DNA of 64,000 nucleotides from Betaproteobacteria bacterium (GCA_947453725.1 CANGHH010000008.1:146170-210169); one strand, 5' to 3'. Counted from the stretch's first letter, positions 33,231 through 44,400 are shown. Made by a program: numbers and translations. Notes: a model not told the origin generated them from the letters alone.

Positions 33231-34093
33231 ACATCGCCACCCTCGAACCCGGTCGCATGCGTTTGCACCGGCGCCGCAAGGTTGTCAATGCGATCGCGCT
33301 GACGTTGTCGCTGGCGGCCATGGCTTTCGGCCTGTTCTGGCTGGCATGGATCCTGTTCGAAACCATTCGCCAGGGCCTGGGCGGCCTGAACATCGCGGTC
33401 TTCACGCAGATGACGCCGCCGCCGCAGGCCGATACCGGCGGCTTGGCCAACGCCATCGCCGGTTCGGTGTTGATGGGCCTGTCGGCGACGCTGCTGGGCA
33501 CCCCCATTGGCGTGCTGGCCGGCGTCTACCTGGCCGAGTACGGCCAGCGCACCTGGCTGGGCCGCATCACGCAGTTCATCAACGACATCCTGCTGTCCGC
33601 GCCATCCATCGTCATCGGCCTGTTCGTCTACACGGCGGTGGTCGCGCGCTTCAAGACCTTTTCGGGCCTGGCCGGCGTGTTGGCCCTGTCGCTGATCGTC
33701 ATTCCGGTGGTCGTGCGCACCACCGAAGGCATGTTGGTGCTGATCCCGAATTCGCTGCGCGAAGCGGCCTACGCGCTGGGCACGCCGAAATGGAAAGTCA
33801 TCTTGTCGGTGACGCTCAAATCGGCACGTGCGGGCGTCGTCACCGGCATCCTGCTGGCGGTCGCGCGCATCGCCGGCGAGACGGCGCCGCTGCTATTCAC
33901 CGCCTTGTCCAATCAGTTCTGGACATTGAATCTGGGCGAGCCGATGGCCAGCCTGCCCGTGACCATCTTCAAGTTCGCGATGAGCCCCTACGAAAACTGG
34001 CGCAGTCTGGCCTGGGCGGGCGTGTTCATCATCACCATGGGCGTGTTGGTCCTCAACATCGCCGCCCGCCTGCTGTTCCGCGACAAGCAATAA
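33227..34093 (+). CDS. pstA: Phosphate ABC transporter permease PstA
   Basis: 288 residues starting at the ATG that overlaps pstC. There are six membrane spans, with [27 protein letters not shown] split across spans 2-3, [14 protein letters not shown], and the EAA loop [21 protein letters not shown]. The late [15 protein letters not shown] is typical of PstA. It is the second channel subunit; 20 bp separate it from pstB. Confidence 0.96.
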   Translation: MNIATLEPGRMRLHRRRKVVNAIALTLSLAAMAFGLFWLAWILFETIRQGLGGLNIAVFTQMTPPPQADTGGLANAIAGSVLMGLSATLLGTPIGVLAGVYLAEYGQRTWLGRITQFINDILLSAPSIVIGLFVYTAVVARFKTFSGLAGVLALSLIVIPVVVRTTEGMLVLIPNSLREAAYALGTPKWKVILSVTLKSARAGVVTGILLAVARIAGETAPLLFTALSNQFWTLNLGEPMASLPVTIFKFAMSPYENWRSLAWAGVFIITMGVLVLNIAARLLFRDKQ

Positions 34094-34113
34094 GCTCTAA
34101 AGAGACGCACGCC

Positions 34114-34899
34114 ATGGATGCCAAGGTCAACACCGCCAGTGCCGAGAAGATCAAGATCTCGGTGCGCGATCTGAATTTCTATTACGGCAGCTTTCACGCG
34201 CTCAAGCACATCAATCTCGATATCCCGGCCGGGAAGGTCACGGCCTTCATCGGGCCTTCGGGTTGTGGCAAGAGCACGTTGTTGCGCACCTTCAACCGCA
34301 TGTTCGAGCTTTACCCCGAACAGCGCGCCGAAGGCAGCCTGCTGCTCGACGGCGAAGACATCCTGAGTTCCAAGCTGGATGTCTCGCTGGTGCGCGCCAA
34401 GATCGGCATGGTCTTCCAGAAGCCGACGCCGTTTCCGATGTCGATCTACGACAACATCGCCTTTGGCGTGAAGCTCTTCGAAACCCTGCCGCGCGTGGAA
34501 ATGGACGAGCGGGTCGAATGGGCGCTGAAGAAGGCGGCCTTGTGGAACGAGGTCAAGGACAAGCTCGATCAGAGCGGCGCCGGCCTGTCGGGCGGCCAGC
34601 AGCAGCGTTTGTGCATTGCCCGCGGCATCGCCATCAAGCCCGAGGTGCTGTTGCTGGACGAACCCTGTTCGGCGCTGGACCCGATATCCACCGGCAAGAT
34701 CGAGGAATTGATCCACGAGCTGAAGGCCGATTACACGGTCGTCATCGTCACCCACAACATGCAGCAGGCTGCGCGCTGCAGCGACTACACCGCCTACATG
34801 TACCTGGGCGACCTCGTCGAATTCGGGCCCACTTCCGAGCTTTTCATGAAGCCCAAGAAGAAGGACACCGAGGACTACATCACCGGCCGTTTCGGTTGA
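34114..34899 (+). CDS. pstB: Phosphate ABC transporter ATP-binding protein PstB
   Basis: 261 residues, the usual size. Walker [10 protein letters not shown] lies at residues 47-55, the Q-loop at [20 protein letters not shown], the signature at [16 protein letters not shown], Walker B at [12 protein letters not shown] and the switch His at [16 protein letters not shown]. The insertion [15 protein letters not shown] after Walker A and the C-terminal [10 protein letters not shown] are specific to PstB. It energises phosphate import and takes part in PhoR/PhoU signalling. Confidence 0.98.
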   Translation: MDAKVNTASAEKIKISVRDLNFYYGSFHALKHINLDIPAGKVTAFIGPSGCGKSTLLRTFNRMFELYPEQRAEGSLLLDGEDILSSKLDVSLVRAKIGMVFQKPTPFPMSIYDNIAFGVKLFETLPRVEMDERVEWALKKAALWNEVKDKLDQSGAGLSGGQQQRLCIARGIAIKPEVLLLDEPCSALDPISTGKIEELIHELKADYTVVIVTHNMQQAARCSDYTAYMYLGDLVEFGPTSELFMKPKKKDTEDYITGRFG

Positions 34900-34917
34900 T
34901 CGCCGCAGGAGTGCAAC

Positions 34918-35625
34918 ATGGCTGACAAACACCTCTCCACCCAATTCGATGCCGAACTCAGTGAAATTTCCAGCCGGGTGCTGGAAATGGGCGGGCTGGT
35001 CGAATCTCAAGTTGTCCAGGCGCTGCTCGCGCTGACTCAATTCGACGACGGCATCGCCAGCCAGGTGGTGCGCGAGGAAGAGCGTGTCAACCAGATGGAA
35101 GTCGAGATCGACCGCGACCTCTCGGCCATCATCGCGCGCCGCCAGCCGACGGCGCGCGACCTGCGCCTGCTGATCGCGATCAGCAAGGCCATCGCGAATC
35201 TCGAACGAGTCGGCGACGAGGCGGCGCGCATTGCGCGAACCGTGCAGCGCCTGATCAACACCGGCGTGTCGTCGCGCCTGCGTCTGCCGGTGGCCGACTT
35301 GGGCTTCGAAGCCGAATTGGCCGTCGCGCAGTTGCGCAAGGCGCTCGACGCCTTTGCCCGCCTCGATACCGCGCGCGCGCTGGAGGTGCTGAAGCAGGAC
35401 GACCAGATCGACCAGGAATTCGACGGCCTGCTGCGCAAACTGATCACCTACATGATGGAAGATCCGCGCACCATCTCTTCGAGCATCGACTTGATCTTCG
35501 TGGCCAAGGCCATCGAGCGCGTCGGCGACCACGCCAAGAATCTGGCCGAGGCCATCATCTACGTCGTCAAGGGCACCGATGTGCGGCACACGCCGATGCA
35601 GGATGTCGAAAATGCCGTCCGCTGA
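34918..35625 (+). CDS. phoU: Phosphate signalling protein PhoU
   Basis: 235 residues in two three-helix PhoU repeats. Metal-binding signatures ERVGDEAARIA near residue 98 and ERVGDHAKNLAEAI near 200 are both intact. The start KHLSTQFDAELSEISSRVLEMGGLVE is typical. PhoU represses the Pho response when PstSCAB is saturated with phosphate. AGGAG precedes the ATG, 18 bp after pstB. Confidence 0.97.
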   Translation: MADKHLSTQFDAELSEISSRVLEMGGLVESQVVQALLALTQFDDGIASQVVREEERVNQMEVEIDRDLSAIIARRQPTARDLRLLIAISKAIANLERVGDEAARIARTVQRLINTGVSSRLRLPVADLGFEAELAVAQLRKALDAFARLDTARALEVLKQDDQIDQEFDGLLRKLITYMMEDPRTISSSIDLIFVAKAIERVGDHAKNLAEAIIYVVKGTDVRHTPMQDVENAVR

Positions 35626-35640
35626 TTCGGGAGCCTCTGC

Positions 35641-36354
35641 GTGAGTAGCGTGCTGGTTGTCGAAGACGAATCGGCCATTGCCGAATTGATCGCCATCAAC
35701 CTGCGCCATGCCGGTTTCGAGGTCACGGTGGTGGCCGATGCCGACGAGGCGCAGCGCGCGGTGGATCGCGTGCTGCCCGACCTGATCCTGCTCGACTGGA
35801 TGTTGCCCGGCCAGTCTGGCGTGCAACTGGCCCGGCGCTGGCGCAGCGAGGCACGCACGCGTGAATTGCCGCTGATCATGCTGACTGCACGCGCCGAAGA
35901 GGCCGACAAGATCACGGGCCTCGATGCCGGTGCCGACGATTACCTGACCAAGCCATTTTCGACCAAGGAACTGCTGGCGCGAATCCGCGCCGTGCTGCGC
36001 CGCAAGGCCCCTGAGTCGCTGGACACGGCGGTCGAGGTGAACGGTCTGCGCCTTGACCCGGCGACACGGCGCGTCTCGCGTCGCGTCGGTGACGAGCAGC
36101 GCGAAGTCAAGGTCGGTCCGACCGAATTCCGCCTGCTGCATTTCTTCATGACCCACCCCGAACGCGTTCACAGCAGGGCTCAATTGCTGGACCGCGTCTG
36201 GGGCGACCACGTCTTCATCGAGGAGCGCACGGTGGACGTGCACGTCAAGCGCCTCCGCGAGGCGCTGGCGCCAGCCGAATGTTCGGGCTTGATCGAGACC
36301 GTGCGCGGCGCCGGCTACCGCCTGACGCAGCAGACGCGCAGCGTCGCTGCCTGA
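35641..36354 (+). CDS. phoB: Phosphate regulon response regulator PhoB
   Basis: 237 residues from a GTG start, 15 bp after phoU. The receiver domain has the acidic pair in VVEDE, the phosphoacceptor Asp52 in LILLDWMLPG, Thr in MLTARAEE and Lys in YLTKPFSTKELLARIRAVLRR. The OmpR-type winged helix has EFRLLHFFMTHPERVHSRAQLLDRVWG and ERTVDVHVKRLREAL. Phosphorylated PhoB binds CTGTCAY-type repeats, several of which are seen in this window. Confidence 0.97.
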   Translation: MSSVLVVEDESAIAELIAINLRHAGFEVTVVADADEAQRAVDRVLPDLILLDWMLPGQSGVQLARRWRSEARTRELPLIMLTARAEEADKITGLDAGADDYLTKPFSTKELLARIRAVLRRKAPESLDTAVEVNGLRLDPATRRVSRRVGDEQREVKVGPTEFRLLHFFMTHPERVHSRAQLLDRVWGDHVFIEERTVDVHVKRLREALAPAECSGLIETVRGAGYRLTQQTRSVAA

Positions 36355-36369
36355 GCGACGGACACCCGC

Positions 36370-37710
36370 ATGGGCTGGTGGCTTTCGAGGACCATGACGG
36401 CCTTGGTGGTCGTCGTCCTGGTAGCCGGGATCGCGGCGCTGTTCGGTGTGTTGATGCAAGAGGCCGTACCGGCCATGGCACTGGGCGGCCTGCTGGCGAT
36501 GGGCGCGCTGGTGCTGCGCGACTCGCTGCGCGGACAGGGTCTGATGAACTGGCTGCGTGGTCCGCTGCAGACAGCGGCGCCGCGCGACACCGGCTTCTGG
36601 GGCGAACTGGCCTACCGCACCGAAAAGGCACTGCGTTCACGCGAGCAGGCGCTTCGCCAGGAGCAGGAACAGCTTTCGCAGTTCCTCTCGGCCATCGAGG
36701 CCTCGCCCAATGGTGTGATGATGCTCGATGGCAACGACCAGATCGAATGGTGCAATTCGGTGGGGGCCGAACACTTCGGGCTCGACCCTCAGCGTGACCG
36801 CCGCCAGCGCGTCACCAACCTGGTCCGCATGCCGGCCTTCGTGGCGCACCTGCAAGGCAATCGCTACGACGAGGCGGTGGTCTTCCCGGGGCCGCTGGGC
36901 CGCACGACCTTGTCCGTGCTGGTCCGGCCCTACGGCAACGGCATGAAACTGGTGCTGAGCCAGGACATCACCGAACGCGAGCGTACCGAAGCGATGCGGC
37001 GCGACTTCGTGGCCAACGTGTCGCACGAGATCCGCACGCCGCTGACGGTGCTGGCCGGCTTCGTCGAAACCATGGCCGGTCTGGCCTTGACCGAGGTCGA
37101 GCGACAGCGCGTGCTCAGCCTGATGCAGCAACAGACCGATCGCATGCAGGCCCTGGTGGGCGACTTGCTGACGCTGGCCAAGCTGGAAGGCAGCCCGCGT
37201 CCGGGGGCCGACCGTTGGCTGCCGGTGGCCACGGTGATGCGCAAGGCGCACGCTGACGCGCTGGCGTTGTCGGCGGGCCGCCACCGCATCGAGATCGAAG
37301 GTGGTGACGATGCGGAAGTCGCTGGCAGCGAGCCGGAACTGTACAGCGCGGTCGGCAACCTGCTGAACAACGCCGTTCGCTACACGCCCGATGGCGGTCT
37401 GATCCAGTTGCGCTGGATTTGGCGTACCGATGGCGGCGCGGCGCTGGAAGTGAAGGATGGCGGCATCGGCATCGCGCGCGAGCACCTGCCCAGGCTGACC
37501 GAGCGCTTCTACCGCGTCGATGGCAGCCGTTCGCGCGACACTGGAGGGACGGGCCTGGGCTTGTCCATCGTCAAGCATGTGGCCCAGCGTCACGGCGGCG
37601 AGATCGACATCCAGAGCGAACTGGGCCATGGTTCGAGCTTCAGGCTCGTTCTACCGGCGCTGCGCGTGCGGCCGAGCCACATGGCGGCTGCTGCGACGGC
37701 CATGGCTTGA
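36370..37710 (+). CDS. phoR: Phosphate regulon sensor histidine kinase PhoR
   Basis: 446 residues. Two N-terminal membrane segments lie at about residues 10-30 and 36-52, with a very short periplasmic part, as in PhoR. A PAS domain occupies about 95-190. The dimerisation box NVSHEIRTPLTVLAGF has the phosphorylated His219. The catalytic domain has NLLNNAVRYTP (N box), VKDGGIGIAREHLPRLTERFYRVD (G1/F region) and GGTGLGLSIVKHVAQRHGG (G2). It phosphorylates PhoB on phosphate limitation under control of PstSCAB-PhoU. It is the last gene of the operon, convergent with a glycosyltransferase gene 16 bp away. Confidence 0.96.
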   Translation: MGWWLSRTMTALVVVVLVAGIAALFGVLMQEAVPAMALGGLLAMGALVLRDSLRGQGLMNWLRGPLQTAAPRDTGFWGELAYRTEKALRSREQALRQEQEQLSQFLSAIEASPNGVMMLDGNDQIEWCNSVGAEHFGLDPQRDRRQRVTNLVRMPAFVAHLQGNRYDEAVVFPGPLGRTTLSVLVRPYGNGMKLVLSQDITERERTEAMRRDFVANVSHEIRTPLTVLAGFVETMAGLALTEVERQRVLSLMQQQTDRMQALVGDLLTLAKLEGSPRPGADRWLPVATVMRKAHADALALSAGRHRIEIEGGDDAEVAGSEPELYSAVGNLLNNAVRYTPDGGLIQLRWIWRTDGGAALEVKDGGIGIAREHLPRLTERFYRVDGSRSRDTGGTGLGLSIVKHVAQRHGGEIDIQSELGHGSSFRLVLPALRVRPSHMAAAATAMA

Positions 37711-37726
37711 GCGCGGTCAGCGGCGT

Positions 37727-39397
37727 TCAGCGCGCGACCTGCCGCTTGTAGATCGCGGTGAACTCTTCGCTGTCGGTTGGGCGTTGTGCCTGGCCGACGA
37801 GGTCCCAGCCCGGCGGCGGTGCCGGCGTCGGGCCCAGGCGCGTGGCGCGCAACAGGTAGTCGCAAGAACCGGGTGTCAGCGACGCGGCCTGCGGGCGGGC
37901 GTCGACGCGCCAGTGCCCGAAAACCTCCAACGCCGCCACCGCCGCCGGCGCCAGGCCGGGCGCGGCCACGCAGGCGTCGGCCGGCAGCAAGGTGGCCAGC
38001 CGCGCGACCAGCGCGCGCGGGCTGCGGGCGTAGTCCAGCGGCGCCAGCCACAGCGTCATCGCCAGCATCCAGCACAGCGCCACGCCGCCAGCGGGCAGGA
38101 CCAGGCTTTTCCACAGGGCTTCCCGGTGGCGGCCCGTGCGCCAGCGCACCACCGCGATCCAGGCTGCGCTGCCGGCCACGGCCACGGCCAAGGCGAGGGC
38201 CGAAAACCGCGGGCTGTAGCCCGGCAGCAGCCGGCTCAGATTGGCGGCCTGCCAAGCCGGCACGCCGGTCTGCATCGCCGCATAGACGAACCAGATCCAC
38301 AACGCGAACAGCGTGAAGAAGCACATCGAGAACCAGTCCATCGCGGCCGCCGCACTGCGCTTCAAGGTCGGCAAGGCGAAAGCAGCCAGCACGGCCAGGC
38401 CCGGCACGCCCAGCATCAAGGCCCGGTCCGAGCCGGCCATGCTCAGGCTGGCCACCAGTGCCACGCCCACGGCCACCAGCGGCACCGACAAGTGGCGGTG
38501 CGCCAACTGGCGGCGCCAGCGCCAGCCCGTCAACAAGGCCAGCGGCCAGGCGGGCCACAGGAACCACAGCCACTGTCGCGCCAAATCGGCCAGGTCGCCG
38601 GCCGTCATCGACACCGCCCGCCAGCGCCAGGCGCCCAGCCAGCCGGCCAGCAGGGCGGCACCGGCCATCGCCAGGGCCAGCCAGACCACCAGTGCACGCA
38701 CCCGCGCATAGCGCGACAGCGCGCACACGCCCAGGCCGGCCACGCCGGCGGCCACCGCCATGCTGGGCGCGCCGCTGCCGGCCAGCAAGGGCAGGGCGAC
38801 GAGCACCGCCAGGCGCGACTGCACCTGCCGAAAGGGCGCTGCCGCCAGCGCGTACAGGTACAGGCTGATGGCGAACAGCTGCGCCAGTTCCGGCGTCGTT
38901 TCGTGGCCCAGGACCAGCAGGCCCAGCGTCGCGATGAAGGCCAGCACGGCGCCGTCGGCGATGGCCCGTGCGTAGTCCACTGGCTCGGCCTCGCCGCCGA
39001 AGGCGAAGGGCACGGGCTGCGCCGATTCGGTCCGCGCGAGGTGGAAGGTGGTGTACCAGACCAGGGCCAGCGTCAGCGTCAGCAGCAGGGCAAAGGGCAG
39101 CCGGGCCGCCAGAGCCGGGTCGACTCCGCCCGACAGGGCCTTGATGAAGGCCGCGCCCAGCCAGTGCGGCAGCAGCGCGGTGTCGGCCTGCACGCCGCCC
39201 AGCATCGGCGCCCACCAACTGGTGCGCCCTTCGGCAATGGCCATCATCTGGCCAAAGGCGGTGACGTCAGCATTGCGCCAGGGGTCGCGGCCGACCAGGC
39301 CGGGCAGCACGTAGGCCGCGCACAGCAACAACAGCGCGGCGCGCGGCAGACGGCGCGCGCCGCGCTGCGTCACCAGGGCCGGCTTGGGGCTGTTCAC
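37727..39397 (-). CDS. Membrane GT-C / PMT (ArnT-like) family glycosyltransferase
   Basis: 556 residues with about 11-12 hydrophobic segments. The first segment is followed by GLVGRDPWRNADVTAFGQMMAIAEG, matching the first periplasmic loop of PMT/ArnT-type enzymes, where an acidic residue binds the lipid-phosphate sugar donor. A soluble C-terminal domain of about 100 residues follows, with ADACVAAPGLAPAAVAALEVFG. The family transfers sugars from polyprenyl-phosphate carriers to lipid A, glycans or proteins at the periplasmic face. The acceptor is not predictable. It stands alone, convergent with phoR, and is separated from rpmE2 by a terminator. Confidence 0.8.
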   Translation of the reverse strand: MNSPKPALVTQRGARRLPRAALLLLCAAYVLPGLVGRDPWRNADVTAFGQMMAIAEGRTSWWAPMLGGVQADTALLPHWLGAAFIKALSGGVDPALAARLPFALLLTLTLALVWYTTFHLARTESAQPVPFAFGGEAEPVDYARAIADGAVLAFIATLGLLVLGHETTPELAQLFAISLYLYALAAAPFRQVQSRLAVLVALPLLAGSGAPSMAVAAGVAGLGVCALSRYARVRALVVWLALAMAGAALLAGWLGAWRWRAVSMTAGDLADLARQWLWFLWPAWPLALLTGWRWRRQLAHRHLSVPLVAVGVALVASLSMAGSDRALMLGVPGLAVLAAFALPTLKRSAAAAMDWFSMCFFTLFALWIWFVYAAMQTGVPAWQAANLSRLLPGYSPRFSALALAVAVAGSAAWIAVVRWRTGRHREALWKSLVLPAGGVALCWMLAMTLWLAPLDYARSPRALVARLATLLPADACVAAPGLAPAAVAALEVFGHWRVDARPQAASLTPGSCDYLLRATRLGPTPAPPPGWDLVGQAQRPTDSEEFTAIYKRQVAR

Positions 39398-39434
39398 GGG
39401 CGGGTCAACTCAGGGTCGCGCCTGCGGCACGCAA

Positions 39435-39462
39435 AGAAAAAGGCAGCCAAGGCTGCCTTTTT
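39435..39462 (-). terminator. Intrinsic terminator after rpmE2
   Basis: AAAAAGGCAGCC and GGCTGCCTTTTT flank an AA/TT loop, making a stem of about 12 bp with a T-run on both strands. It lies 27 bp beyond the rpmE2 stop and prevents readthrough into the glycosyltransferase gene. Confidence 0.88.
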
Positions 39463-39488
39463 GGTGCGCCATGCGCGAGCCCTCAGGC

Positions 39489-39797
39489 TCAGTCCGCAGC
39501 GCCTTCGGCAGCTGCCGGTGCCGCCGCCGGGGCCGACGGCTTCTTCAGACCGACGTGCGCGAACTTGTTGCGGAACTTCTCGACGCGACCACCCAGGTTA
39601 TCGATGCTCTTCTGCGTACCCGTGAAGAAGGGGTGCGTCTCGCTGGTGCTTTCCAGCTTCATCAACGGCAGTTGACGGCCGTCTTCCATCGTGATCATTT
39701 CCTTGGTGGTCAAGCACGAACGCGTGACGAACTTGAAACCGTTGGACAGGTCCTGGAAGCAGACCTCGCGGTAGTTGGGGTGTATGCCGTCTTTCAT
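39489..39797 (-). CDS. rpmE2: 50S ribosomal protein L31 type B
   Basis: 102 residues. [12 protein letters not shown], the central [23 protein letters not shown] and [14 protein letters not shown] match type B L31. The four-Cys zinc motif of type A L31 is absent, so it should be zinc-independent; such paralogs are often induced by zinc shortage when a type A copy exists. The C-terminus has an extra Ala/Pro-rich tail of about 20 residues. AGAAGG precedes the ATG. The order trxA-rho-rpmE2 is conserved in betaproteobacteria. Confidence 0.93.
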   Translation of the reverse strand: MKDGIHPNYREVCFQDLSNGFKFVTRSCLTTKEMITMEDGRQLPLMKLESTSETHPFFTGTQKSIDNLGGRVEKFRNKFAHVGLKKPSAPAAAPAAAEGAAD

Positions 39798-39916
39798 GGG
39801 TAGCCTTCTGAGTTGAGTTGGGAGCCACGCGGCTGGTGCCCGGTGTTGCCCGGTGCGAACAGCTGGCGCACTTTCCGTTGCGCGGGTAACCGCGAAGTAT
39901 AGCTGCAGACGGCCGA

Positions 39917-41179
39917 TCAACCGCCCCGGCGCATCATGTCGAAGAAGTCGTGGTTGTTCTTGCTGGCCTTCATCTTTTCCAGGATGAACTCCATCGCCTC
40001 GATCTCGTCCATGGGATACAGCAGTTTGCGCAGGATCCAGCTCTTCTGCAGGATCTCGGGCTTGAGCAGGAGTTCTTCGCGCCGCGTGCCGCTCTTGTTG
40101 ATCAGGATCGACGGGTAGACCCGCTTCTCGGCCATCCGGCGGTCGAGGTGGATTTCGCAGTTGCCCGTGCCCTTGAATTCCTCGTAGATCACCTCGTCCA
40201 TCTTGGAACCAGTGTCGACCAGCGCCGTGCCGATGATGGTCAGGGTGCCGCCTTCTTCGGTGTTGCGCGCGGCGCCGAAGAAGCGCTTGGGGCGCTGCAG
40301 CGCGTTGGCGTCGACGCCGCCGCTCAGCACCTTGCCGGAGGACGGCAGCACGTTGTTGTAGGCCCGGGCCAGCCGCGTGATGCTGTCGAGCAGGATGACC
40401 ACGTCCTTCTTCAGCTCGACCAGGCGCTTGGCGCGCTCGATGACCATTTCGGCCACCTGCACGTGGCGCGCGGCGGGTTCGTCGAAGGTGGACGAGATGA
40501 CCTCGCCGCGCACGGTGCGCAGCATTTCGGTCACTTCTTCCGGCCGCTCGTCGACCAGCAGCACGATCAGGTGGATCTCGGGGTGGTTGGCGACCAGCGC
40601 ATGCGCGATGTGCTGCATCATGACCGTCTTGCCGGTCTTGGGCTGGGCCACGAGCAGGGCGCGCTGGCCTTTGCCGATCGGCGCGATCAGGTCGATGATG
40701 CGGCTGGTGATGTTCTCTTCGGCCTTGACATCGCGCTCGAGCCTGAACTGCTGCGTCGGGAACAGCGCAGTCAGGTTCTCGAACATGATCTTGTGCTTGC
40801 TCTCCTCGGGTGTCACACCGTTCACACGGTCGACCTTCACGAGCGCGAAGTAACGCTCGCCGTCCTTGGGCACCCGAACTTCGCCTTCGACGTTGTCGCC
40901 GGTGTGCAGGTTGAAGCGGCGAATCTGACTCGGCGACAGGTAGATGTCGTCGGTGCTGGCCATGTAGCTGGCCTCGATCGAGCGCAGGAAGCCGAAGCCG
41001 TCGGGCAGCACTTCCAGCACGCCGTCGCCGAAGACCTGTTCGCCGCCCTTGGCGCGCTTCTTCATGATCGCGAACATCAGTTCCTGCTTGCGCAGGCGGG
41101 CGACGTTTTCAATTTCCAGCGCCTCGCCCATGACGATCAAGTCGGCGATGGGTTGGGCCTTCAGTTCGGACAGATGCAT
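39917..41179 (-). CDS. rho: Transcription termination factor Rho
   Basis: 420 residues, the E. coli-like length. The N-terminal RNA-binding domain begins [15 protein letters not shown] and contains [17 protein letters not shown] and [16 protein letters not shown]. The ATPase core has [13 protein letters not shown] (Walker A), [16 protein letters not shown] (Walker B region), [19 protein letters not shown] with the Q/R-loops, and [10 protein letters not shown]. It is an RNA helicase ending untranslated transcripts. An upstream ATG at 41197 was not chosen. The 199-bp leader up to trxA is C-rich on the message and could hold the autoregulatory Rho-dependent attenuator known for rho genes. Confidence 0.97.
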   Translation of the reverse strand: MHLSELKAQPIADLIVMGEALEIENVARLRKQELMFAIMKKRAKGGEQVFGDGVLEVLPDGFGFLRSIEASYMASTDDIYLSPSQIRRFNLHTGDNVEGEVRVPKDGERYFALVKVDRVNGVTPEESKHKIMFENLTALFPTQQFRLERDVKAEENITSRIIDLIAPIGKGQRALLVAQPKTGKTVMMQHIAHALVANHPEIHLIVLLVDERPEEVTEMLRTVRGEVISSTFDEPAARHVQVAEMVIERAKRLVELKKDVVILLDSITRLARAYNNVLPSSGKVLSGGVDANALQRPKRFFGAARNTEEGGTLTIIGTALVDTGSKMDEVIYEEFKGTGNCEIHLDRRMAEKRVYPSILINKSGTRREELLLKPEILQKSWILRKLLYPMDEIEAMEFILEKMKASKNNHDFFDMMRRGG

Positions 41180-41378
41180 GGAGGCACCCTCAGGCAATTG
41201 CGGGGCGGCTCACGCACCAGGAGTGGCGCGGGCGGCCTAACGCGGAAAAGTTCATGCGGGAGATGGTCGCCGAACCCACGCTCGGGGCCTGCATCGCGCC
41301 CGTGCGGGACGGGCGGAGGGGCGTTGCGTGGTGGCGGATCAGCCGGTCAGCCTGTTCAAGGCCGCCCGGTGACATTGA

Positions 41379-41708
41379 TTATAGATGACCGTCGATGAAG
41401 GCCGTCAGCTGGGCCTTCGACAGTGCGCCGACCTTGGTCGCGGCGAGTTCGCCGCCCTTGAACAGCATCAGCGTCGGGATGCCGCGGATACCGTACTTGC
41501 CGGGCACTTCGCGGTTTTCGTCGACGTTCATCTTGGCAATCTGCAGCCGGCCTTCATAGGCCTTGGACACTTCGTCCAGGATCGGCGCGATCATCTTGCA
41601 GGGGCCGCACCATTCGGCCCAGTAATCGACCAGCACCGGCTGCTCGGCCTGCAGGACATCGGTGCCGAAGGAATCGTCGGTGACGTGTTTGATCAGTTCG
41701 CTGCTCAT
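41379..41708 (-). CDS. trxA: Thioredoxin 1 (TrxA)
   Basis: 109 residues starting [14 protein letters not shown]. The active site is [16 protein letters not shown], followed by the buried Asp region [24 protein letters not shown] with the cis-Pro. It reduces disulfides in the cytoplasm. It is the first gene of the trxA-rho-rpmE2 run on this strand and divergent from the AddB-like gene across 111 bp. Confidence 0.96.
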   Translation of the reverse strand: MSSELIKHVTDDSFGTDVLQAEQPVLVDYWAEWCGPCKMIAPILDEVSKAYEGRLQIAKMNVDENREVPGKYGIRGIPTLMLFKGGELAATKVGALSKAQLTAFIDGHL

Positions 41709-41819
41709 GGGGTTCTCCGCTCCTTGGTACGCGGCACCCGCCGGGCACCTAACAGGGCAAAATGATTCTGACACAAGGGTTCTGGCCAACCGGCCGGGGC
41801 CGGGCTGATTCTCTGCATC

Positions 41820-44390
41820 GTGCCGATAGAACAAATCTTGCTGCCTTCAGGTTTGCCGGTGGCCGGTTTGTGGCACGCCGTCGCGCTGCATGCGCAGGCT
41901 TGGCTGGCGCAGCGCGGCCTGTCGCCGCGCGATGCCGTGCTGCTGCTGCCTTACGCGGCGCTGCTGGCGCCGGCGCGCGCCGCCTGGGCCGCGTTGGGGG
42001 GCTGGCAGCCGCGCATCGAGACGCCGCTGACGCTGGCGGCCACGCTGGGGCCGCCGGTGGCGCCGGCGCCCGGCCTGTGCAGCGGCGACCGCACGCTCGA
42101 CGGCCTGAGCGCCAGCCTGCTGCTGCGCGGCCTGCCCTGGGGCGCGGACTGGGCGGCACGCGACCCGGCTGGCTTCGCGCGCATCGTCGGCAGCCTGGTC
42201 GACGCCGCGCAGGCCTTGCGCGGCGCGGCCTTGCAACGCGCGCCGGCTGCGCGTGACGCCTTCTGGGCGGCCGTCCGCGAGGCCCTGCCCGCGGCGGCGG
42301 GACCGGCGGCCACCGAGGCGCTGCTGTTGCGCGTGGCGGTGGAATGGGCGGCGACAACAGGATCGTCGGCCAGCGACCGCCTGTTCGAACACCGCCCGTC
42401 GGCCTGGCTGGTGCTGCGTCTGGGCGGCCCCGAAGCGATCGCCGAAGCCTTGCTGGGCCATGCCGACACGCCGGCCCTGCTGTTGCGTGCCGACCCGCCT
42501 GACGACGACCCCTACAGCGAGGTCGCGGCCTGCGCGCAGGTCGAGCGCTGGCTGTGCGACGACTTCGAAGCCGAAGCGCAAGCGGCCGCCACGGCCGTCA
42601 TCGAGGCCCTGAACACCGGCCGCACGCCAGTGGCGCTGGTCGCGCTGGACCGCGAATCGGTGCGCCGCGTGCGCGCCTTGCTGGCGCGGTCCGGCGTGCC
42701 GCTGGTCGACGAAACCGGCTGGCTGCTGGCGACGACGCGCGCTGCCGCTGCCGTGGTGGCCGTGTTGCGTGCAGCCTTGCCGACAGCCGGGCTCGACGAC
42801 AGCCTGGACTGGCTGAAGACCTGGCCGCTGGCGCCGCCGGCGGCCCTGAATGCGCTCGAAGCGCTGTGGCGGGGTCGCCCTGGCGTGGCGGGGCGCGACG
42901 CTGCAGACCGGCTTTGGGCGGCAGCGCAGGCGCATCTGCAGCCGCTGCAGGCCGAGCGCCAGCGCACGCTGGCCGACTGGCTGGCGGTGTTGCGCGAGCG
43001 GCTGGAAGTCAGCGGCAGCTACGCGCGCTGGTTGGACGACGAGGCCGGCGCGCAGGTGCTGGCGGCGCTGGGCTGGACCGCCGGTGCGGCCTGGCTGCCC
43101 GCCGCGCAGCAACTGCGGCTGGACTTGCCGGGCTTCATCGCCTGGGTCGAATCGACGCTCGAGTTGCAGCCTTTCCTGCCGCTGCCGGACCCCGGCGCGC
43201 AACTGGTGCTGACGCCGCTATCGCGGGCCTTCGGCCGGCCATTCGCGCAGGTGGTGGTGCCCGGTGCCGACCACGTTCGCCTGGGCGCGCCCTCACCGCA
43301 GCCGACCTTGATCAGCGATGCGCTGGCGCAGCGTCTGGGCCTCGACCACGGCGCCAGCCGGCGTGCGCAACGCCGGCTGGCGCTGGCCCAGCTGCTGCGC
43401 GCACCGCGTGTGACGCTGCTGCGCCGGCGGCGTGACGGCGACGAGCCGCTGGCCGACAGCCCCGATGTCGAATGGCTGCTGCTGGCCCGTGGCCGCGTGG
43501 CGCCGCAGGGCGCGCCCGCCTGGCCGGCCAGCGACTGGCAGCCCGCGCTGCGCGAAGTGCAGCGCCACGAAGTCGACCGGCCGCAGCCGACGGCTCCAAA
43601 GGCGCTGCCGGCGAGCTTGAGCGCCAGCCGGCTGGAAGCGCTGCGCGACTGCCCTTACCGCTTCTATGCGCGTGCCGTGCTGCGCCTGGACGAGGCCGAG
43701 GAGATCGAAACCGGTCTGGCCAAGCGCGACTACGGCACCTGGCTGCACGCCGTACTGCACCACTTCCACAGCCAGCGCCTGACCGTGGCCCACGACCCCG
43801 ACGACCTGCAACAGCTGCAGCAGGCTGCCGATGCGGTGACGCAGTCGCTGGCGATGTCGCCGGGCGAGTTGCTGCCCTTCCGCGCCAGTTTCGAGACCTT
43901 CGCGCCGGCTTATGTGCGCTGGCTGGCCGAGCGCGAAGCGCAAGGCTGGCTGTGGCACAGCGGCGAAACCGAGCACGTGCTGGACCTGCCCGGCCCGCCA
44001 GCCTTGCAGCTGAAAGGCCGTATCGATCGGCTCGACCGCGGCCCGGCCGGCGTCAGCCAGCTGCTGGACTACAAGACCAGCAACGCGGCCGTGCTCAAGG
44101 AGCGCGTGCGCGACCCGCTGGAAGACACGCAGCTGGCCTTCTACGCCGCGCTGCTGGGGGCACCGGCCACGCTGGGCGCGGCTTATCTGGCGCTCGACGA
44201 TGCGCAGGCGCCGCTGCTGATCGAGCACCCCGCGGTGCACGAGTCGGCGGCGGTCCTGCTCGACGGCCTGGCCGGCGAATGGCGGCGCCTGCAGCAGGGT
44301 GCTGCCTTGCCGGCGCTGGGCGAGGGTCGCGTCTGCGAGACCTGCGAAGCGCGCGGCTTGTGCCGCCGCGACCACTGGGCCGCGGCATGA
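41820..44390 (+). CDS. AddB/RexB-like PD-(D/E)XK exonuclease subunit
   Basis: 856 residues from a GTG start. The N-terminal two thirds form a degenerate helicase-like body. The C-terminal nuclease has [21 protein letters not shown] near residue 603, [12 protein letters not shown] with the metal-binding Asp, and LLDYKTS with Asp750 and Lys752. An iron-sulfur staple is visible as Cys611 plus C839, C842 and C848 ([10 protein letters not shown]), as in AddB. With the downstream AddA-like helicase it would resect double-strand breaks in place of RecBCD. Ten bases separate the two genes. The gene is longer than stand-alone Cas4-like nucleases and shorter than AddB of Bacillus (about 1160). Confidence 0.85.
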   Translation: MPIEQILLPSGLPVAGLWHAVALHAQAWLAQRGLSPRDAVLLLPYAALLAPARAAWAALGGWQPRIETPLTLAATLGPPVAPAPGLCSGDRTLDGLSASLLLRGLPWGADWAARDPAGFARIVGSLVDAAQALRGAALQRAPAARDAFWAAVREALPAAAGPAATEALLLRVAVEWAATTGSSASDRLFEHRPSAWLVLRLGGPEAIAEALLGHADTPALLLRADPPDDDPYSEVAACAQVERWLCDDFEAEAQAAATAVIEALNTGRTPVALVALDRESVRRVRALLARSGVPLVDETGWLLATTRAAAAVVAVLRAALPTAGLDDSLDWLKTWPLAPPAALNALEALWRGRPGVAGRDAADRLWAAAQAHLQPLQAERQRTLADWLAVLRERLEVSGSYARWLDDEAGAQVLAALGWTAGAAWLPAAQQLRLDLPGFIAWVESTLELQPFLPLPDPGAQLVLTPLSRAFGRPFAQVVVPGADHVRLGAPSPQPTLISDALAQRLGLDHGASRRAQRRLALAQLLRAPRVTLLRRRRDGDEPLADSPDVEWLLLARGRVAPQGAPAWPASDWQPALREVQRHEVDRPQPTAPKALPASLSASRLEALRDCPYRFYARAVLRLDEAEEIETGLAKRDYGTWLHAVLHHFHSQRLTVAHDPDDLQQLQQAADAVTQSLAMSPGELLPFRASFETFAPAYVRWLAEREAQGWLWHSGETEHVLDLPGPPALQLKGRIDRLDRGPAGVSQLLDYKTSNAAVLKERVRDPLEDTQLAFYAALLGAPATLGAAYLALDDAQAPLLIEHPAVHESAAVLLDGLAGEWRRLQQGAALPALGEGRVCETCEARGLCRRDHWAAA

Positions 44391-44400
44391 GGGCCTGGGC